Numbered from the stretch's first letter, positions 35,000 through 48,977 are shown. The stretch: 64,000 nt of DNA from Lateolabrax maculatus (GCA_031216445.1 CM062196.1:1122501-1186500); one strand, 5' to 3'. The notes: generated from the letters alone by a model not told the origin. Numbers and translations are program-made.

Positions 35000-36655
35000 A
35001 TGGCTCAGAAAGGAGTTCAGCTGGACCGGGAAACCTTCTCCTGTTCGATCTGTCTGGATCTCCTGAAGGATCCGGTGACTACTCCCTGTGGACACAGCTA
35101 CTGCATGAACTGTATTAAAGGCTTCTGGGATGGAGAGGACGAGAAGAACATCCACAGCTGCCCTCAGTGTAGGCAGACCTTCACACCGAGGCCTGTCCTG
35201 CTGAAAAACACCATTATAGCAGCTGTACTGGAGGAGCTGAAGAAGACTGGACTCCAAGCTGCTCCTGCTGATCTCTGCTATGCTGGACCTGAAGATGTGG
35301 CCTGTGATTTCTGCACTGGGAGGAAACTGAAAGCCCTCAAGTCCTGTCTGGCCTGTCTGGCCTCTTACTGTGAGAAACACCTCCAGCCTCATTATGATGT
35401 GGCTCCATTAAAGAAACACAAGCTGGTGGACCCCTCCAAGAAGCTCCAGGAGAACATCTGCTCCCGTCATGACGAGGCGATGAAGATGTTCTGCCGTACT
35501 GATCAGCAGTGTATCTGTTATCTCTGCTCTGTGGATGAACATAAAGGCCACGACACAGTGTCAGCTGCAGCAGAAAGGACCGAGAGGCAGAGAGAGCTCG
35601 AGGTGAGTCGACTAAACCTCCAGCAGAGAATCCAGGACAGAGAGAAAGATGTGAAGGAGCTTCAGCAGGAGGTGGAGGCCATCAATCGCTCTGCTGATAA
35701 AGCAGTGGAGGACAGCCAGGAGATCTTCACCCAGCTGATCCGTCTCATGGAGAAAAGAAGCTCCGATGTGAAGCAGCAGGTCAGATCCCAGCAGCAAACT
35801 GAAGTGAGGAGAGTCAAAGAGCTTCAGGAGAAGCTGCAGCAGGAGATCACTGAGCTGAAGAGGAAAGACGCTGAGCTGAAGCAGCTGTCACACACAGAGG
35901 ATCACAACCAGTTTCTACACAACTACCCCTCACTGTCAGCACTCAGTGAGGCTGCAGACTCATCCAGCATCAAGATCCGTCCTCTGAGGCTCTTTGAGGA
36001 CGTGACAGCTGCTGTGTCAGAGCTCAGAGAGAAACTACAGGACGTCCTGAGGGACACATGGACAAACATCTCACGGACAGGGACACAACCAGAGCCCAGG
36101 ACCAGAGCTGAGTTCTTACAATATTCACGTGGACTCACACTGGATCCAAACACAGCAAACACACGGCTGTTATTATCTGAGGGGAACAGGAGAGTAACAA
36201 GAATGAGTAAACATCAGTCTTATTCTGGTCACCCAGACAGATTCACTGTCTGGTCTCAGGTCCTGAGCAGAGAGAGTCTGACTGGACGTTGTTACTGGGA
36301 GGTGGAGTGGAGAGGGGGGGCAGTTTATGAAGCAGTCGCATACAAGAATATCAGCAGAGTGGGGGGGGGGACTGAATGTGGATTTGGATCCAATGACAAA
36401 TCTTGGTCTTTATATTGTGACACAAACAGTTATCAGTTTAATCACAACAGGATCAACACTCCCGTCTCAGGTCCTCGGTCCTCCAGAGTCGGAGTGTACC
36501 TGGATCACAGAGCAGGTATTCTGTCCTTCTACAGCGTCTCTGAAACCATGACTCTCCTCCACAGAGTCCAGACCACATTCACTCAGCCTCTCTATGCTGG
36601 ACTTGGTCTTTACTGGCCTCCTGGACTCACAGCTGAGTTGTGTGAACTGAAATAG
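35000..36655 (+). CDS. TRIM E3 ubiquitin ligase (RING-B-box-coiled coil-PRY/SPRY), finTRIM/TRIM16-like
   Basis: Single open exon of 551 residues from 'MAQKGVQLDRETF' to TAG. An upstream in-frame ATG at 34964 would add 12 residues, but MAQKG is the usual start in this fish family. RING about 15-58 with CSIC, CGHSYCMNC and CPQC; first B-box-like zinc region about 102-140; B-box2 about 152-188 ('CSRHDEAMKMFC', 'CSVDEHKGH'); coiled coil about 190-310; PRY-SPRY about 370-551 ('LTGRCYWEVEW', 'KSWSLYC', 'VGVYLDHRAG', 'YAGLGLYW'). All zinc ligands seem present, so the ligase is probably active. Fish TRIMs of this type are numerous, often intron-poor, and many respond to virus infection. A run of ten G at 36361-36370 sits inside the SPRY coding region with the frame intact. 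The exact ortholog cannot be named from sequence alone. Confidence 0.9.
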   Translation: MAQKGVQLDRETFSCSICLDLLKDPVTTPCGHSYCMNCIKGFWDGEDEKNIHSCPQCRQTFTPRPVLLKNTIIAAVLEELKKTGLQAAPADLCYAGPEDVACDFCTGRKLKALKSCLACLASYCEKHLQPHYDVAPLKKHKLVDPSKKLQENICSRHDEAMKMFCRTDQQCICYLCSVDEHKGHDTVSAAAERTERQRELEVSRLNLQQRIQDREKDVKELQQEVEAINRSADKAVEDSQEIFTQLIRLMEKRSSDVKQQVRSQQQTEVRRVKELQEKLQQEITELKRKDAELKQLSHTEDHNQFLHNYPSLSALSEAADSSSIKIRPLRLFEDVTAAVSELREKLQDVLRDTWTNISRTGTQPEPRTRAEFLQYSRGLTLDPNTANTRLLLSEGNRRVTRMSKHQSYSGHPDRFTVWSQVLSRESLTGRCYWEVEWRGGAVYEAVAYKNISRVGGGTECGFGSNDKSWSLYCDTNSYQFNHNRINTPVSGPRSSRVGVYLDHRAGILSFYSVSETMTLLHRVQTTFTQPLYAGLGLYWPPGLTAELCELK

Positions 36656-39600
36656 ACAGAAGTCCTTTAAGGGACGGCAGGTTAAATTCTGTGTTTCCTT
36701 CCTTTAAGTTGTTGAGTTTCCATCATTGTTGCTGAGAGCTGATTGTTGTGGCGTCTCAGCTGCTCAGAGATCAGCTGTCAATCAAACCTGAGGGGCGGGA
36801 CTTGGAGCTCTTGTCATGTGTTGCTGGGTAAATGTTTGAGTGTCTTTAGGCGGCTGCTTCCTGTCTGTTCAGCCATGGAGGCTGTCACTGCTCAGGAGGA
36901 CTTCTGTTCACCTCCACTGATATTTCTCTGAGCTCTAAATGTCTCATCAATATCTGTATGTTGTTGTTTCTCTTCACTGCATGGGTCTGCAGAGAGAGAG
37001 CAGCAGAGCTTCCTTTATCCTCTCATTCTGTTCACCACTTTGGAAAGAATTCTTTCATTTACATTTCTGTGTTTGGCCAAATGTTGTTGTTGTTGTTGAC
37101 AAATGGACGTAGAAATGAGGAAGTATGAGGTGTTATAGAAGTGGAATGATCCAAACGATCAATGGATTAATGGAGAAAATAATCAGCAGATGGATCCATA
37201 ATGAAAATAATCATCAGCTGCAGTCCGATACAAAACAGTTCAAAATGAAATGTGGGAATAAGAACATTTTAAACACAATACCAACTGAGATAATAGATAA
37301 TAGTGTTAAAATAGATTATCCATCTTTATTTAAAGTAGGACCTGACCTGGAGATGTTGTGCTTTAGTGATATGTTTATTGATGATTGAATGGATTATTCA
37401 TCTGCAGCCGGTCCTAACAGAGTCCCAGTATGTTTTGGTGTTAGACATCCTTGTTGTGGCTTTGTGTTAATAATGAACTGTTTATTGGTTTGAGTTGGAC
37501 CTGAACCCGGCTGTGTGTCAGACAAATGTTTTGTTCTGCGAATAGTGAATAGTTTATCTTCATTATCCATTTTTCTGTCAATTTTCAACAAAATGTTCTA
37601 ACATCCTCATCAGTTTCTGAGCAGAAGGTGCCGTCCAAAACCCAAAGATATTCCATTTTCATGTAAATTATAATGTTGTAGAAAACACAGAAAAATAGCC
37701 AATCCTCACATTTGAGAAAGTGGAACCTGCTTGTGACGTGATAATTAAAATCTTGATAATCGTTTGAGCATGTATATCTTTTATAATCTACAGACTTCTA
37801 AAATATTAATTCCATAGGAGCTTGTGTCTCCTCAACAACTCACAGCATCACTATGGTGGAAGGAGGCCGACAGCTGGCCAATGGGAGCCCCCGTTACTGC
37901 TGCTTGAAATGTTTTTCTATCAGATTTCCAGTGGAGGATTTGTGTTGAGTTCAAGGATAAATGTGAAAGTCGCAGCTTTGTTTCCGCTTCAATGATCACC
38001 ACAGATCAGTTTTTACAATAACAAGGAAGTTCTATAGCTTCACAGCCGAGATATTAAAGGGTAGTTTAGTGTTTTTCATGGCCACATGTAAAAACGGTGG
38101 AGGATTAAATCTACAGTCGTCTCTGTGTAAAAACTTCAGTTCAGATGGAGCTAATATGAGAATCAGCTGTCTTCTGAGAGCCCAAAGGAGCTCTGTAGAC
38201 GTCCAGTAACAGTGAAAACATCAATGTTTTCAGTTTAATGTCACAGAAGGTGAAGAAAACCTGAAAATATTCACATTTAAGAAACTGAACCCAGTGAATA
38301 TTTTGCCATTTTTGCTTAATAATTACAAACTGTGTATGTATGTGTGTGTATATAATATTTTGTATCATCTGCAACTAATTATTGTCATTGTTGATTAATC
38401 TGCTGTATCTGACTCAAAATTATTAAAAATTAATTAAAATCATTCAAAGGAAAAGCAATCGACTAATTGATCAGTGGACTGATGGTTTCAGCTGTACTTG
38501 TATAAACTGTTGGAGTTTAATTAATAACAAAACATCACATTTTCTAAACTCTTCATGTTTTGTGTAAAAGCTGTCTGATAAATGTAGTGAAGTAAAAGTA
38601 CAATATTTCCCTCTGAGATGTTGTTAAAGTGGAAAGAAAATACTCAAGTACCTCAAAAAACATTCCAACTCTTTTTTATGATTATTTTATTATTATTATT
38701 TAAAGACAAAATAATGAAACAAAACTCGACTCCTAACGGAAACATTTAATGAAATATTTAATTGCGGTATTTTTATGCAGATGTGATTAAAATCATTTAG
38801 GCGGCGCGCTCCAGCCTCCACAAACTACTGCGGTTCATTTGGAGTTAAAACACGTCACAGTCTTGTGTCACTGGCCACCAGAGAACAGTTAGTTTACACA
38901 TGAATTACAGCCTCGTTATTACAGTATGAACATGAATATGTAAACTCATACGTAATAAATTAAACACAGCAGTTGTTTCTTCAGTGATACTGGCTGAAGC
39001 GACATTAACGTGATAGTTCTGCCCTTCGTCGTCGTCTTCAGTAACGGACTGTAATTTAAACCAGAGCCCTGAGTCATCGCGCTGCATTCACTTCACCTGG
39101 GAATAATAGTAAAAATTTTTCACAGTTAAAAAGTTCAGACTCGTGAATCCATCAGGATGCCATGATACTTTGCTTCTGTTCACCTGTCAGACAGTAACAC
39201 AAACACATTATTCCTCACGTCAAATATTTTCCTTAATATTGTCACAAACTAAATTCCCATCGATCATATTCCGCGGTGTTAATCATCACGGATACTCGGG
39301 GTTCGTATTTATTGAGCGTCTCAGAGCAGCAAATCAATTTAATCAACTTCCTGAACTTGTCAAACGACTGCAGAGGTTTTCCTCATGTTTACTGGCATTT
39401 ACTGATGATTATTAAAAGATTGTTTCATTCTCACAGCGAGAGGAAACACAGCTTTGAAACAACCTTTAGCTTCTGCAGTAATAAATTAAACTCTGATCGC
39501 TCTTACGGCCTCACGGATCGTGTTTCAGGCCTGTTTTTCATTTTATTTAATCTGCTCTTATTTTAATGAATCCAGGCTGCGTATTTGGCTCACACTTTAT

Positions 39601-40155
39601 TTACTGTAATTTTACGCAGAAATCCGCAACCTAAAATGTAATTTTACACTTTTAAATCTCGTTATTTTACGTGCATAACTACAGTGGTTGTGTGTTGAGC
39701 GCTGCTGAAACACAGGTGACCTACACTGAGTGCTGTGCCTGAACGCATCAAGACCTTGAAGTGTGTTTGCTGTCCAGTCTTTACTTATTGGAAACAGTCA
39801 TTATAAGGTAAATACTTTTCGTATATCCTGTAACCTACAGTAACATAGATAACTTAGTGAGCTGGAATTTGCCGGAACAAATAGCTACATGAATGAATTT
39901 GAATTCGTTATTACGAGCTGCTCGACAAATACAGGCCCAGATTTACACTATTTCCCAGGCGATGTGAATGCAGCATTTTTACAACCACTCACATAAAACA
40001 AAATAAGTAACGTGCGAAATGTTCCTCCTGCGTCCTCTGTGAGCAAATATCAATACTAGCCGTTTCCATGGTTACTTTATTATCTCCAACACACAGAGAC
40101 AACGAGGAGGTCTCGGGTTTGAGTTTCCATCCCGTCGGCCCGCAGCGAGGGCGAC
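36656..40155. other. Intergenic region between TRIM and nrdc
   Basis: No protein gene is supported. It holds the TRIM 3' UTR, a short copy of the dispersed repeat at 37150-37245, a dispersed repeat at about 38210-38520 ('tcacagaaggtgaagaaaac'), and A/T-rich DNA. The minus-strand AATAAA at 40076-40081, 75 nt after the nrdc stop, is the likely nrdc polyadenylation signal. Confidence 0.55.
40076..40081 (-). promoter_or_regulatory. nrdc: nrdc polyadenylation signal
   Basis: AATAAA on the minus strand, 75 nt beyond the TAG at 40156-40158. Confidence 0.6.
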
Positions 40156-41227
40156 CTAGCTGAGGATTTTGTGGTAGGGGTGGAGGGGGAGGGAGGAGGT
40201 GAACGCCCTGATGTCGGTGATGAGCGTGGCGTCCCGCAGCGACGGCGAGGAGGTCGGCAGGAAGGTCAGCTCGCTCACTTCGCCGTAGGCCGAGGAGGGA
40301 GGGTTGTCGGGGCTGTCGGGGCAGCAGGTGGCGCTCTGCTCAGCGGGGTCGTTCTCCTCCGCCCCGAAGCCGACCACCTGGAGGGAGCACACCGGTTAGC
40401 ATGTTTAGCCTCTACGTTAAACTAAAGACTTCCAAAAGACTCAAGTGAGCATGCCAGGAAGTGATGACGTAGATCACGTAAAACTGACGATGTCACAAAA
40501 ACTCAAACCACCTCTTTCCTGTTGGTGCGTTTAATGTTTGTGAAGAAGACGACGTACAAAGAAACCCGAGTATTTGTGTCTACAGTAAAAACACTCACAT
40601 GAACGCTGAGCTTCCTGCTGCTGGTGTTTCGGTGCTCCAGGAACCAGGAGACCAGCTCCTCCTGGGTGAAGAGCTTCAGGGCCTCGATCTGCACCAGAGA
40701 CCAGGACCAGAGACCACAACAGGTTAGACCAGAACCAGAGACCACAACAGGTTAGACCAGAACCAGAGACCACAACAGGTTAGACCAGAACCAGAGACCA
40801 CAACAGGTTAGACCAGAACCAGAGACCTGCAGCCACACTAACTCTCTGTAAGTTTTACCATAAATGGAATATTTTCTTGTGATGTTGAGATCAAAGGTCA
40901 CAATTACAAGAACATGTCTCCATCTTGTCTTTGAATTCAGAATTTCAATTCAGTCAAAGAACTTTGAATAAAATAGTTTTTGAATTAAATCAGAAACTTA
41001 ATAAAAATGAAGTAGACTAGATTAAGGCTGTGACTATTATTTTCATTATCGATTCATCTCTTTGTCTTAAAAAATGGCAGAAAAATAATGAAATATTCCC
41101 GATGTGATGTTTTCACACTGCTTGTTTTGTCTGGAAAAACTATGCTAAAAATATTCAGTTTAAGTTAAATAAAACAGACAAAAAGCAGCAAAATATGCAA
41201 AGTTTCAACCATCAAATGGCAATTCTG

Positions 41228-41292
<65 letters not shown>

Positions 41293-43086
41293 ATATATAC
41301 AAAGAGGTGCGTCCCACCTCCTTGTTGAGCCTCTTGAAGACGTACTGCTGTGTGACCACCTCAAACCAGTTCCGGTCCACTTCCTCCCCCAGGTGGGCGT
41401 CCTCACACTCCTTCAGCTTGATGAGAGCCGTCACCTGGGTCCTGAAGGCGTCCTCGCTCAGACCCGACAGACGCTCGCCGAAGCTGACCAGGAACTCCTC
41501 GATCTTTGTCTCCACGAACTCCGTGCTGCGAGGACGGACGGAACGAGGAGAGGAGGAGCGTTTCAAAAAAAGGAGAGAAACACCCCAGAGACGAAAAAAG
41601 CTACAGGAAGGTCAGCTCACCTGAACTTGGTGGCCTGTGTTTCCACGGTGACGGAGAATCCCAGCAGCCCCGAGGTGTTCCTGCAGGTCGGGTACACCTG
41701 GTACCTGGACAGCGTGAGGTTTAGTGATTAAACAGACGAGTCTGAGTGCATATTAGTGATGTGGGTGTAAACGACTGACACTAACCCCAGCGTCTCCTTC
41801 GTCCTGAGGAAGTCGAAACAGGGCTCCTCCATGTGCATCTGTGCAGAAATGAACAAAGGTCACACTCAGTCGTGTGCTGCTGCAGCTGCACTCCTGCTTT
41901 ACATGTTTAAATGTCGACTCACCACCATCAGCTCCATCAGAGCGTGTTCTCTGAGGTTCTTCAGCCCCGACTGCAACACAACCAACATGCACACGCATCA
42001 ACAAGGGAAACTGAGTGTAGTTAAAATGTCCCCTGTGCCTGTTGTACTATTATATATTCTATCATTAGATTATTATTCCTCATCATTCATGGAAAAGCAG
42101 GATTTTACTGTTGGAGCTCATTTTGAACTGTTTTGTATCGGACTGCAGCTGATGATTATTTTCATTCTGGATCCATCTGCTGATTATTTTCTTTCTATGA
42201 AAGGTCACTAATAATAATCAATTAAAGAAAAAAAAAGAATACATTTGATTAAAATAAGACTAAACTACTTGTTAGTAGTTTTGTTGTTTCTACATTCAGA
42301 CATCTAACACATGAAGACAGGTGAGATTCAGCCCTTTCCAGTGAGAATATGACACTAAAATAATTTCATTTGTGTGAACTGAACCTTTTTAAAGTAAACA
42401 AGAAGTGTATTTTCTCCACATAGTCATTGTGTCCCACCTGGTAGTAGACGGTGACCTCCGAGTTGGCGTCTCCTTTGTTGAGAGACTTGACTTTGCAGAG
42501 GTGATGTTTCTGAGGCAGCTCCACCACCCGGAACAACACGGGGACCTCTGCTGACAGAGGCTGGAACTGCAGCTCACTGCAGACGGACAGACGGGGGTGT
42601 TAACGTCGCATTTACACACCAGACTGAGCGGATTCATCTAAAATACATACGCAGACTGGCTGCATGTCAAACCTTTTTCTGTACATCAGTTCAACACCAA
42701 CATTTAGAGAATTCAGAGAATGTGAATGTTTATTTGATCACATGATGGAAATCTCTTTTGAATAAAACTTCCAGCACCACAAACATGGAAGTGCAATAAA
42801 GAAACTCACTCGATGAAGTACTGCAGGAACTCTTTGGACTCCTGTTGGAGAAGCAACATGTGTGAGATCAAAGTGTTCACAACGGGAAATGTTAATTATA
42901 ACGAACTGTGTGAGAGGAGGAGGTTCGAAACATTAGATTTTTACTTTTCAAAGAGTAACTCTACACTACGATTTGGAGGAAGAGAGAATATGGGTTGATA
43001 AAGGTATAAATCTGTTGAACTTCACATAAAGGGTGCTCCGATTGATCGGCCGTTATTAATATCCAGTGTTGTTAAGAATAGTTCAA

Positions 43087-43117
<31 letters not shown>

Positions 43118-46100
43118 AGCTACACGATAATGAAGGCTTCAAGGCTACATCACTGCAGTACAGAGGAAGAGGATAAATTGATTGATCGATCAATAATGTT
43201 TTTAAATATGTGAACTTTCTCTGCTTCGATCCTCTTAAATGTGACAATGTCCTCCTTCTCTCTGTCTTACAGTGGTAAGTGTAATATCTGGGTTTGATGA
43301 TGTCACCCTGAGCTGTAGATTTTTCTCAAGTCTTATAGACGAAACAATCAATAAATGAAATCGATTAATTGAGAAATGAATCGTTAGTCACGGCCCTAGT
43401 TGACAGGGCAACACAGATTAGGAAACAGTGAGCGGCACAAAGTGAATCTCAGAAAACAAAACTATGTGACTGACGGAGCAGAAAGAGGAAATGTTTAAAC
43501 GGTCGCGTCTCACCGCGCTGGTGAAGTTTCCCTGCACCAGCCCCTCGGCGTACAGCTCCGCCTTCAGCCCGGCGACGAAGGTCAGGAGGTCGTCCACCGT
43601 CAGACCCTTCATGACGGCCTGATACTTCTGAATGACCGACCAGCGACAGTGCTCCAGGATCAGCAGACGCACGTCCCTGAAGACAGAAGAGCAGAGCTGG
43701 AATCAAGCGGGAAACCCGCTCGGCGAACCTCTCTGGCACGCTGGTGACACAAAGACTAAGACGAGGGCGTGCGAGTGTTGGCAGTGGGTGGGACGTACTT
43801 GCCGAGTCTCTCGGGTTTGATGAGGATGTTGAAGTAGGTCTTCTTCAGCTGCTCAGAGAACATGGTGAAGACGCCCGGATCGGCGCTGAACTCTGCCAGA
43901 TGATCCACGATCAGCTTCAACAGCAGCTGGAACAGCAGCCAGGATTATCATCACTATTAATCCCAATATGACAATATTTTGAATCTGATACGGGTCATGG
44001 AAACAGCAATAACAGGCCTCACTCCCATTAAGACCTGTGATATTCTGGTATTATTCTGGTTTCAGCAGCGTTCTTTGGACATGTATACAGCACAATCAGA
44101 ATCTGCATCTCGACACACGGCCTCTCGCCTGTTTACGCTCAGCTCTGTGTGTTGGAAACAAACCAACCAGCCGACAGTTTTCCAGGCTGGAGGAGAGATG
44201 CTGCCCAAAAGAAAAAGCCCACATTCCTGGTGGGGAGGAGAAACACACCGACTGTTACGTTATCACTACGTACGTCGTGGGGGGGTTTTAGGTTAGTCGC
44301 ACGGCTGCATGTAAATGGGGATATAAGCAGAGACGGTTCAGAAAGGAGACGCTGCACTCAGAGTCAGTTTCCTGTTTCGGCCCCTTCAGGAGACCAGCGG
44401 CAGCTCCTGAGTCTATTCATTCCAATGGGAGAGGCGAACTTGAGCTCAGGTTATGGAAGATTCTTTCGCCCCATAAAAACCCATTTTAACTAAAACGGCA
44501 TTTTTTCCAGACACACAAATCAGAAGAAAATTAACTTTGTTCAAGGCCCGTTTCTGTCTCAGCAAAAGATCTGCCAACATCTCACTGTTGGTCGGTCTGG
44601 TTTCAGTTCAGTGCTGCTGACGGCGCTTTCCAAAACAGAAATTTAAAAAGGGACTTACACATGAAACCATGAATTAAAAGTTAAAATTGAAATAAAACAT
44701 CTACATGACTTTCACAACATTTCCAGACAAAGGCAGGAGGAGACAGGAAGTGTTTCTAGTTATAGAACATCTTTGATATTCATCCATTCGTGTAAACAGT
44801 TTATCAGGAATATTGTCTTTTGGAAAAACGGAATATTTTGTGGATGTAAACGTCGTCAGAGGTGGAAAGTACATTTACTCGATATGATTTGTCGAACTTG
44901 CAATCAAACAGCTGCTTATTTCCACATCCACAATTCTCCGCGTGGAGTCGTGCGCGTGTCACCTGACCGGTGTCTGATTTGCTCACCGGCAGTTTGTGGT
45001 TGAAGCCCTTCAGGCGGATCACCAGGCCGTGCTCTCCGGCCACCAGCTTGTACTCCAGCTGGGCCACGTCGGCCTCGTAGGCCGGCTCGGCCAGGTTGTG
45101 AGCCAGGATGTTCACGAAGAGGTCGAACAGAACCAGGCTGAAAGAGGAGCAAAGGCGGTCAAACACGACGAGTGAGATAAATGATAAGATGAAGATGATG
45201 ATATGATGACTGATTTTCAGGTGTATCAGGTCTCTTACTTCTCAGGGCTCTTCTGAATCACCGGGCTGATCAGGTTGAAACGAATATAAGCTGAAAGACA
45301 GAAAACCACACATCGTCGTGTTAAGTTTACATTTATTATTTCATTGTATCTAAAACCTCAAACTGTTCACCAGCTTCTCTGCGTTTTATATGATGTTTAG
45401 TTAAATATCCAAACAACAGACTTATTCTAAACGTCTTCATATTCACATGAGGGCTGCAACTAACGATTATTTTCATTATCAATTAATCCGTCAATCATTT
45501 TCTCGATTAGTCGATGAGTCATTTGGTCCATAAAATGTTTCCCAAACTCCGAGGTGACGTCCTCAACCCAAAGATATTCAGTTTACTGTCATAATGGACT
45601 GAGGAAATCAGGAAATATTCACATCTGAGAAGCTGAAATCAGAAATGTTTTCTTAATAAACGACTCAAAACGATTATCAAAACAGTTGGCAATTAATCAA
45701 CTAATCCTTGCAGCTCTAATTCACATTTCCTCCAAAGTCATCCTTACTGATTTGGTATCTTTGGAAACTTTATGATCTCCACTAAATATGAGGATGTTTC
45801 ATATCAGATTTACATGGAAGTCAAAGATTCTCAGGTTTATAAAGCAGCAATGATCAAATCGTCCACCAGGTGGAGCAGTTTAACCTGCCAACTACAGCGA
45901 TGCTGTTCCCCGAGTCCCTCCAGACATGTTTTAGGACAAAAATACTCTTTAAACACTTTAAGCCTCTTTAACACACTAAAGGCAAAAACACTGTTTTTTC
46001 ATGCACTGGTCGATTTAAAGCTTTTGGATTATTTTGCCTCCATAACTCGTCTTCTTTCAGAGTAGTGGAAAGAAAATGTCCAAAATACACATTTAGGTGT

Positions 46101-47642
46101 TTATTTCACTACACTTTGTCTATTTGGGTCTGTACATTTCTCCCAAGGATATAGGTAAATAAAAAAAATAAAATAAAAAAATAAAAAATATCTAAAAAGT
46201 ATAGGATATAAGGATTTGATTAGATAATAAAAATGTGTTTAAAGGGTTTTTTCTCTGAAATCCCCACTTCAGCAGCTCTTACATACACCAAACTTTCCAC
46301 TTTTATTCCTGTCCATATTCTGAAAGGTTTTTCCAGAGGGGCTTGTTCATATATCATTCATAGTCTGATTTATATAACATTTTATTCCTAAAAACATAGT
46401 GAAAATTGATTTTTTTATGGCTGCTGAGAGTGTTTTCTGATTTATGGAGAGAAAAATAAATATGCAAAATCCCCTCAGTAGAAACCTCTGGCAAGAATTT
46501 TGAACCAGGTTTTATCCAATGATCAGATTTCTATTTTGGAAATGTATGCAAATAAGTACATATTTAATTAGATTATGCCTCATTTGCATATTTAAACAAT
46601 CAATTTCAGAAAACTTGACGCTCCAACAAACACACACATATGAGGAGGAGGAGACTTAGTTTGTTTGACTATTTTTAGCAGCCGTACAAACATCCCTGTT
46701 GGTGCTGCAGGTTACCTGGACTCACCTTTGGGGATCTTGAACTTATTGTCCTTCTTGTACCACAGGCATCCTCGCTCGGTGTTGACGATCCTGACAGGAA
46801 ACTCCGAGTCCGGACAGTCGGACGTTTTCAGGGTGAAATCCGTCGCTGTGGCAGGAAGAAGAAGAAGAAGAAGAAGAAGAAGAAGAAGAAGAAGAAGAAG
46901 AAGAAGAAGAAGGATTATGAATCTGACAAACAGCTGACTGTTTAGTTTGTTATGGTGTTGATGTCGCGAAGTTTCCTTTGTGTTCGACTGACCGATGAAT
47001 TTGTTCTCAGCAGGAAGGTGAAGCTCAGAGTTCAGTTCGAAGTCTCCTGTCCAGCGCTCAGCCCACTCCTCTGGGATGTCTGATGAAGCAAAACAAACAC
47101 ACCCAACTTTAATATAACTACATAAAAAAATTTTTTAAATGTATAAGGAGTTTGTATTTTATATTTATTTATATATTTTTTTCCTCACTATAAAAACATA
47201 AATATTGTAAGAACGCTGAGTTTGATCAATATCATATGTAAGCAAGTGTAAATTTCCATAAATTCTTGCGCTCTAGTAACACTGATTAAACCATCCTGAC
47301 ATCTGCATCAATGGACAATAATTAGAAATGTGGATGAACTTAAATACTTGGGTGTCACTCGACTTCAAAAAGCAGATTACAAAAACTGTACAACTTTGTT
47401 CAACTATCTTTGTGAAAACCAGTTTGAGTTTTAGACCATGGGAGTGAGGACATGTTTGGAAAGTGAGGACATGTTGGCCGGTCCTCACTTTCTGAGACCC
47501 CTTCAACGGCTGTTTGAGGGTTCAGACTCGGTTTTAAGGTTCAGGTTAGAATTAAGTTTAGGTTCAGGTTGGGGTCAGGCATTTAGTTTTGATGGTTAAG
47601 TTTAGGGTAAGGGGCTGGGGAATGCATTGTACAAATGTGTGT

Positions 47643-47679
<37 letters not shown>

Positions 47680-47810
47680 GTACCCTCCATGCTGTAGCAG
47701 GTACCGAACCATTTTTCTCTGAGTGGACAGTGACCTTCGTTCTCCGGTGACAGCAGCAGCAGGTTCGCTCTGTCGGGGGTCAGCAGGGACAGAGCAGCGC
47801 TGATCACCTG

Positions 47811-47861
<51 letters not shown>

Positions 47862-48846
47862 TGAACTGTGATGGATAACTGATCTGACAAAATCACAAGA
47901 CACAAACGTATTCATCAGACGGGTGGTGGAGAGTCAGACTGGACCCATCAGAGCCGAGTCTGATACTCTGAGTCTCTTCTGCTTCATGATGTTATGTGAT
48001 TATTAAGATCATCAACAACATCAAAACGCTGCTAAATTAAATCTACTTCTCACCTGATTTATTACCTCAGGAAACATTTTCCTGATGAGTTTATGGTCTC
48101 AGTCGCTGGTTTCAAGTCTTCTTCAGTACAGCAGGATGTTCATTTAGTAAATTATGGTCCCGTTTAGAGGAAAATAGACGATAAAGCAGCGTATGCTTTA
48201 GTCGCTACCGCAGCGACTGCCAATCAGGACAGAGGCGTAGCAATGACCCAAATAACGGCTCCAAAAAAACCACTGAGAACATTTAGCTCAAAGTACACAA
48301 TGTACAGTATTTACGGGGGCGCTCCCAATATCGTAGGAAGCCCGATAATCGTAATAACCCAAAGTAGAGTCGAGCAGCGACCTCTGTTGCTTCTCTCCCT
48401 CATTTCCTGTCATGTATTCTGGATCAGATCAGGGTCTGGATCAGACTGATTATGGATCAGACTGATTATGGATCAGACCTGGGTCTTGCGGTCTCGTGGT
48501 CCTGGTTACCTGCGGGTCACACTCGAACATGAGCTGGTCTCCGGTCAGGAAGTCCTCTTTGGGGAACAGCTGCATGTTCTCACAGATGTTCTCCACAAAC
48601 TCGATGGGATCCGTCTGCCGGTCGGGAAACAAACCAGCGACATCGTGTTTAATCACATGTTTACACCTCGTTAATGTTCAATTAATCACTTTCATTGATC
48701 GTTGATTCTATATTTTTATTTGTTTTGGCTCATTTTAAGCCCAATTCATTATTCTGGTGGAAAACATGTTGACTGCAAAACAAATTAAATCACATTTAAC
48801 ACAAACTTAAAAACAAATCATCCACACACACACACACTCAACACAC

Positions 48847-48886
<40 letters not shown>

Positions 48887-48977
48887 AACACACACATACA
48901 TACACACACACACACCCACACCCACACACACATTCAACACACACATACATACATCCACACACACACATTCAACACAC

